Positions 31,142-34,849 of a stretch of 34,849 nucleotides of DNA are shown one piece after another. The stretch lies in assembly GCA_035716845.1 (NCBI GenBank), contig DASTJE010000047.1:1-34849 (forward strand), given 5' to 3'. How positions within the stretch are numbered: position 1 is the first letter of the stretch; the number at the start of each line of letters is the position of its first letter. The notes beneath the pieces were generated by a model that worked only from the letters and a program-made list of their open reading frames with translations, was not told the DNA's origin and did not search any database. This stretch comes from CADEEN01 sp035716845. Its GTDB lineage: Bacteria > Pseudomonadota > Gammaproteobacteria > Burkholderiales > Burkholderiaceae_C. The translations under genes and the position numbers were made by a program.

Positions 31142-31547
31142 GTGCCGGGTCCCGCCCCGGCGGGCGGCATCCTTTCTTTCTGTCGCGCCAGAAAGAAAGT
31201 ACGCAAAGAAAGAGGCGCCATTCATCTGGACTGAGCGCTTGGGCCACGCGGTCCGGCGGGCCACCTTGCACCGCCGCGGCGGCTTGGACCTTCCCTTCGC
31301 TCGCAGGGCCTCGCTGCCCGCTTCGGCCTCGATCCAGCGCACATGCGCTGGATCAGGCTGGCGAGGTACCCCGAAGCCTGCCCGTCGAGTGCGCTGAAGC
31401 AGCGATCCGCAGCGGCGCCTCCAGGTGGCCCGCCGGACCGCGTGTCCGGAGCGTGACGCCCAAATCCAGAGCGCCTCTTTCTTTGCCTCCTTTCTTTCTG
31501 GCAAGACAGAAAGAAAGGAGGTCGCCCGCCGGGGCGAGACCCGGCAC
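31142..31547. repeat. 406-bp large inverted-repeat element with nested hairpins
   Basis: The outer arms 31142-31218 and 31471-31547 are inverted copies of 77 bases with about seven mismatches by eye. Each arm contains its own CTTTCTTTCTG/CAGAAAGAAAG hairpin (31172-31199 and 31490-31517). A second pair of inner arms, 31246-31266 and 31423-31443, is a perfect 21-base inverted repeat. The centre (31331-31354) is GATCCAGCGCA-CA-TGCGCTGGATC. No transposase or credible coding frame lies inside, and no flanking target duplication was evident. It occupies the convergent gap between the FAH-family and ABC binding-protein genes; the remaining bases 31095-31141 and 31548-31565 hold nothing else. Confidence 0.85.
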
Positions 31548-31565
31548 GCTGGCGGACCAAAAACA

Positions 31566-32852
31566 TCACTTGTACGAACGCAAGATCCGATCCGCCTCCG
31601 CCTGCGCATCCTTCATCGCCTGCGCCGGCGTCTTGGTGCCAGTCAAGGCCGCCTGCAAGCCGTCGTTCAAGGCCTTGGTCACGCGCTGGTTGTCGTGCGT
31701 GGAGAACTCGGCCAGCGCGTGCGGCAGCTGGTCGCGCGCCACCAGCGCAGGCGGGAACTCGCTGCCGTACTTCTTCAGCGCCGCGGTGTTGTAGGCCGCT
31801 TCGCTGATGGCCACGTAGCCGGTGTCGATGCTCCACTTGGCCGCGCGCTCGGGCTGCGTCATCCACTTGGCGAACCGGAAGGCCGCCTCCTGCTGCGCCG
31901 CGGTGGCCTTCTTCGAGATGTAGAAGTTGCCGCCGCCGGTGGGCGACCCGCGACGCTTGCCGGCCGGCAGCATCGCCACGCCGAATTCGAACTTGGCGTT
32001 GTTGCGCACGTTGGTGAGGTTGCCGGTGGTGGTCCACATCATGGCCACCTTCTTCTCGAAGAAGTCCTTCGGCGTGGTGCCCCACTCGACGATGCCCGGC
32101 GGGTGCACGCCGGCCTTGACCAGGTCGGTCCAGTAGGTCAGCGCCTCGACGGTGCCCGGGTCGTCGAACTTCACCGCGTTGCCCGCGTCGTTGGCCAGCG
32201 CCACGCCGGCCTGGATCGCGAGGCCCTGGAACAGCCAGTACGGGAAGCCCGACGAGGGGATCTGCACGCCCCATTGCGTGACCTTGCCCGAAGCGTCCTT
32301 GAGCGTCAGCCTGGCCGCCATGTCGCGCATCTCGGCCCAGCTGGCCGGCGGCTTGTTGGGGTCGAGCCCGGCGGCCTTGAAGGCCTCCTTGTTCCAGTAC
32401 AGCACGACGGTCGAGCGCTGGAACGGGATGCCCCTGGTCTTGCCGCCGGTCTGGCTGTTGAGCATGAAGCCCTTGTAGAAGCCATTGAGCCAGGCGCGGT
32501 CGTCGGCGGTCTTGATGAAGTTGTCGATCGGGACGATGGCGTCCTCGTCGATCAGCGTGAACATGTCGGTGGACAGCAGCACCGAGGTCACCGGCGGGTT
32601 GCCGGCCTTGTGCGCGGTGAGCGCCTTGACGATGGTGTCCTGGTAGCTGCCGGCATAGATCGGCGTGACCTTGATGCCCGGGTTCTCCTTGGTGAAGTCG
32701 GCGGCGTACTCGTCGATCAGCTTGGTGATCGGCCCGCCCACGGCCACCGGGTAGAAGAACGAGATCTCGGTGGTCTGGGCCTGCGCGGCCCACGGCGCGG
32801 CGGCCAGCGCGGCGCTGGCGACCAGGTGCTGCAGGAAGCTCTTTCTCTTCAT
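31566..32852 (-). CDS. ABC transporter sugar-binding protein, family 1 (UgpB/MalE-like)
   Basis: 428 residues from ATG 32852, preceded by GAGGAGAA. The signal peptide MKRKSFLQHLVASAALAAAP ends near AAQAQ. The mature start TTEISFFYPVAVGGPI is followed by NPGIKVTPIYAGSYQDT, MDEDAIVPID-type and YWNKEAFKAAGLDPNKPPASW segments of family 1 binding proteins. Late segments AAFRFAKWMTQPE and STDTGYVAIS-like also fit. It would bind a sugar or glycerophosphodiester in the periplasm. It follows its ATPase gene at 40 bases, with no permease genes between or after. Confidence 0.94.
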   Translation of the reverse strand: MKRKSFLQHLVASAALAAAPWAAQAQTTEISFFYPVAVGGPITKLIDEYAADFTKENPGIKVTPIYAGSYQDTIVKALTAHKAGNPPVTSVLLSTDMFTLIDEDAIVPIDNFIKTADDRAWLNGFYKGFMLNSQTGGKTRGIPFQRSTVVLYWNKEAFKAAGLDPNKPPASWAEMRDMAARLTLKDASGKVTQWGVQIPSSGFPYWLFQGLAIQAGVALANDAGNAVKFDDPGTVEALTYWTDLVKAGVHPPGIVEWGTTPKDFFEKKVAMMWTTTGNLTNVRNNAKFEFGVAMLPAGKRRGSPTGGGNFYISKKATAAQQEAAFRFAKWMTQPERAAKWSIDTGYVAISEAAYNTAALKKYGSEFPPALVARDQLPHALAEFSTHDNQRVTKALNDGLQAALTGTKTPAQAMKDAQAEADRILRSYK

Positions 32853-32892
32853 GGGTTCTCCTCGGTGAAGCGTGCAAGCGCAGGAAGGGGAA

Positions 32893-33906
32893 TCAGTCGA
32901 CGCGCGCGCCCTGCGCGTCGAAGAAGTGCTCGTCCTCGGCCGGCCAGCCAAGCGTGACGCTCGACCCGTCGGCAACGTCGGTGCGCCCGTCGGCGCGCAC
33001 CACGACCGCCTCGCTGCCGACGCTGCAGCGCAGCACCAGGTCGGCGCCCAGGTATTCGCAGCTGCGCACCGTGGCCGGCACCGGGCCGCCGAGCGTGATG
33101 GCCTCCGGCCGCACGCCCAGCGTGGCGGCGCTGCGTGACACCTTGACGTCGCTGCCGGCGATGCGCTCGCCGTCCAGGCGCAGCAGGTTCATCGCCGGCG
33201 TGCCGATGAAGCGCGCGGCGAAGGTGGTGGCCGGCCGCGCGTACATCGCGCGCGGCGTGGCGTCCTGCTCGACGCGGCCCTTGTGGAGCAGCACCACCTG
33301 GTCGGCCATGCTCATCGCCTCGGCCTGGTCGTGCGTCACGTAGACCACCGTCAGCTGCAGGCGCTGCTGCAGCTCGCGCAGCTCGTGGCGCATCTCCTGG
33401 CGCAACTGCGCATCCAGGTTCGACAGCGGCTCGTCCATCAGGCACACGCGCGTGCGGGCCACCAGCGCACGGCCGAGCGCGACGCGCTGTTGCTGGCCGC
33501 CCGACAGCTGCGAGGGCCGGCGCTGCAGCAGCGCGCCCAGGCCGAGCAGCTCGGCCGCTTCGTCCAGGCGCTGCTTGGCGTCGTCCTTGGGCACCTTGCG
33601 CACGTCGAGGCCGAAGCCGATGTTGTCGGCCACCGACAGGTGCGGGAACAGCGCGTAGTTCTGGAACACCATCGAGATGCCGCGCTGCGATGGCGCCAGC
33701 CCGGTCACGTCGCGGCCGTCGATGAAGACCTGGCCTGCGCTCGCGGCCTCCAGGCCGGCAACGATCCGCAGCGTGGTCGACTTGCCGCAGCCGGAAGGCC
33801 CGAGCAGCACGCAGAAGCTCGCCGGCTCGATCGCGAGGTCGATCGCGTCCAGCGCCTTCGTGGCGCCCCAATGTTTGCTGACCTGCACCAGCCGGATCGA
33901 TGCCAT
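32893..33906 (-). CDS. ABC transporter ATP-binding protein (MalK/UgpC type)
   Basis: 337 residues. Walker A is GPSGCGKST (36-44), the Q-loop is in MVFQNYALFPH, the signature is LSGGQQQR, Walker B is VCLMDEPLSNLDA and the switch His is in VYVTHDQAEAMS. A C-terminal TOBE/OB-fold region of about 100 residues (LGVRPEAITLG onward) is the regulatory extension of sugar-importer ATPases. It energises uptake through two TM permeases, which must be encoded elsewhere if the system works. It lies 15 bases after the IMPase stop and before the binding-protein gene. Confidence 0.95.
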   Translation of the reverse strand: MASIRLVQVSKHWGATKALDAIDLAIEPASFCVLLGPSGCGKSTTLRIVAGLEAASAGQVFIDGRDVTGLAPSQRGISMVFQNYALFPHLSVADNIGFGLDVRKVPKDDAKQRLDEAAELLGLGALLQRRPSQLSGGQQQRVALGRALVARTRVCLMDEPLSNLDAQLRQEMRHELRELQQRLQLTVVYVTHDQAEAMSMADQVVLLHKGRVEQDATPRAMYARPATTFAARFIGTPAMNLLRLDGERIAGSDVKVSRSAATLGVRPEAITLGGPVPATVRSCEYLGADLVLRCSVGSEAVVVRADGRTDVADGSSVTLGWPAEDEHFFDAQGARVD

Positions 33907-33921
33907 GCGCCGTTGTTGTTC

Positions 33922-34722
33922 TCAGCCTGTCGCGGCGCCGAGTATCCCGCGCAGCTCGGCATGCAAGGCCGGGTTGGCGGCCAGGCATTCCCTGCCCTCG
34001 AGGTAACCCGCGCCGCCGTCGTAGGTGCTGACCACGCCGCCGGCCTCCTGCACCAGCAGCGCGCCGGCCGCGACGTCCCAGGGTGCGAGGCCGCGGTCGA
34101 ACATCGCGTCGAGCCGGCCCGCCGCGACGAAGGCGAGGTCGAGCGCCGCCGAACCGCCGCGCCGCAGCGCGCTGGCGCGTTCGAGCACGCGGCCGAACAG
34201 TTCGAGCGCCGGTGCGAAGCCTTCACCGCGCGGCAGCGGGCAGGTGCTGGCGACCATCGCGTCGGTCAGCGAGGCGCGCGCCGACACCGCCAGTGGCACG
34301 CCGTCGCACGACGCACCACCGCCGCGCACCGCGCTGTAGACCGCGCTGCGCGCGACGTCGATCACGACGCCGACCTCCACCACACCCTCGACCGCCAGCG
34401 CGATGCTGACCGCGTAGCGCGGATAGCCGTGGATGAAGTTGTTGGTGCCGTCGAGCGGATCGACGATCCACAGCGCGCTGGACTCCGGGTCGCCATGCAG
34501 CGCCGCGCTCTCCTCGGTGCGCACGGCGTGCTGCGGGCACGTGCCCAGCAGCGTGCGCACGATCGCCGCCTCGCTCGCGGTATCGACCTGCGTGACGAAG
34601 TCGTTCGGCCGCTTGGCGCGCACCTCGAGCGCCGACGCGTCCTGCGTGGCGGCCTCGATCACCGTGGCGCCGGCGCGTGCGGCGGTCTGGGCCAGTTCGA
34701 GCATCGCGGCAAGGTCGATCAT
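33922..34722 (-). CDS. Inositol monophosphatase-family phosphatase
   Basis: 266 residues. Metal and catalytic residues are E70 in RTEES, D88, D91, G92 and T93 in WIVDPLDGTNNF, and the later PWDVAAGALLVQEAGG motif. Length and motifs fit IMPase/SuhB-like enzymes that hydrolyse inositol-1-phosphate, histidinol phosphate, or other sugar phosphates with Mg2+. Its place at the head of an ABC sugar-importer unit suggests a phosphorylated carbohydrate or glycerophospho compound. It starts 27 bases after the glmS stop on the same strand, so read-through from glmS is possible. Confidence 0.93.
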   Translation of the reverse strand: MIDLAAMLELAQTAARAGATVIEAATQDASALEVRAKRPNDFVTQVDTASEAAIVRTLLGTCPQHAVRTEESAALHGDPESSALWIVDPLDGTNNFIHGYPRYAVSIALAVEGVVEVGVVIDVARSAVYSAVRGGGASCDGVPLAVSARASLTDAMVASTCPLPRGEGFAPALELFGRVLERASALRRGGSAALDLAFVAAGRLDAMFDRGLAPWDVAAGALLVQEAGGVVSTYDGGAGYLEGRECLAANPALHAELRGILGAATG

Positions 34723-34749
34723 CGTCGGGGCAGTATCGCGGCTGACGCC

Positions 34750-34849
34750 CTACTCCACCGTCACGCTCTTCGCCAGGTTCCTCGGCTTGTCCACGTCGGT
34801 GCCGCGCGCCACCGCCGTGTGATACGCGAGCAGCTGCAATGGCACCACG
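34750..34849 (-). CDS. glmS: Glutamine-fructose-6-phosphate aminotransferase, C-terminal end (partial)
   Basis: The minus strand ends with [20 protein letters not shown], then [10 protein letters not shown] and a TAG stop at 34750-34752. This is the invariant C-terminal tail of GlmS, which makes glucosamine-6-phosphate from fructose-6-phosphate and glutamine. The isomerase-domain active site includes the Lys of the [14 protein letters not shown] tail. The remainder lies beyond the right edge. It is a housekeeping gene and marks the end of the accessory region. Confidence 0.95.

Noticed and set aside
31142..31547. Insertion sequence
   Set aside because: No transposase or fragment of one is encoded in any frame and no target duplication is evident; kept as a repeat element.
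34433..34822. Plus-strand open frame at the right end
   Set aside because: It is antisense to the IMPase-family gene and to the conserved C-terminus of glmS.
1..34849. CRISPR arrays, tRNA or rRNA genes
   Set aside because: No regularly spaced direct repeats, and no cloverleaf or rRNA-like segments noticed on reading; tRNA was not searched by software.

Overview
The window is very GC-rich, densely packed DNA with GC-biased third positions and many ATGA or TGATG start/stop overlaps. Three things point to a betaproteobacterium of the order Burkholderiales (Comamonadaceae, Rubrivivax or Leptothrix-like): a Bug/TctC periplasmic binding protein, a TRAP transporter beside sugar-acid enzymes, and hairpin-rich intergenic repeats of the kind I associate with that group. 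The taxonomic call is inference from style; no rRNA or tRNA gene is visible.

Region 1 (1-6922, + strand) is an amine or amino-alcohol catabolic operon. It holds a glutamine-synthetase-like gamma-glutamyl ligase (cut by the left edge), a class III PLP enzyme that resembles the 1-hydroxy-2-aminoethylphosphonate ammonia-lyase (PbfA) type, an iron-dependent alcohol dehydrogenase, a gamma-glutamyl amide hydrolase and an aldehyde dehydrogenase. A HAD phosphatase follows. A truncated HigB-like toxin with an intact HigA-like antitoxin sits inside the operon. The gene set fits gamma-glutamylation of an amino alcohol, two oxidations, then hydrolysis of the glutamyl amide.

Region 2 (6933-11095) has a minus-strand group (2-hydroxyacid dehydrogenase, cupin, EamA transporter) divergent from an SDR and a 2-keto-3-deoxygluconate-type kinase. 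A dyad lies in the divergent promoter gap.

Region 3 (11096-14038) is a patchwork: a hairpin-rich repeat, a RelE/ParE-like toxin-antitoxin pair with an operator-like dyad, a degenerate copy of the terC 3' end, a 57-residue membrane peptide, mscL, and a TerC-family membrane protein.

Region 4 (14155-31094) is a large sugar-acid locus. A FadR-type GntR regulator is preceded by a perfect 25-bp palindrome. Then come L-idonate 5-dehydrogenase, a TRAP transporter (dctPQM), an MR-type acid sugar dehydratase, an orphan TctC binding protein, a DgoD-like dehydratase and an altronate/galactarate dehydratase (UxaA/GarD family). After a convergent dienelactone hydrolase come ManD, a signal-peptide methyltransferase, a UxuB-like reductase, an Ldh2-family dehydrogenase, an SDR and an FAH-family hydrolase. 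Four sugar-acid dehydratases feed two possible exits: phosphorylation (the kinase at 10154) or oxidation and hydrolysis (SDR plus FAH protein, as in the non-phosphorylative L-fuconate route).

Region 5 (31095-34849) has a 406-bp inverted-repeat element with nested hairpins. It is followed on the minus strand by an ABC sugar-binding protein, its MalK/UgpC-like ATPase, an inositol monophosphatase-family enzyme and the last 33 codons of glmS. No ABC permease genes are present between or beside the binding protein and ATPase.
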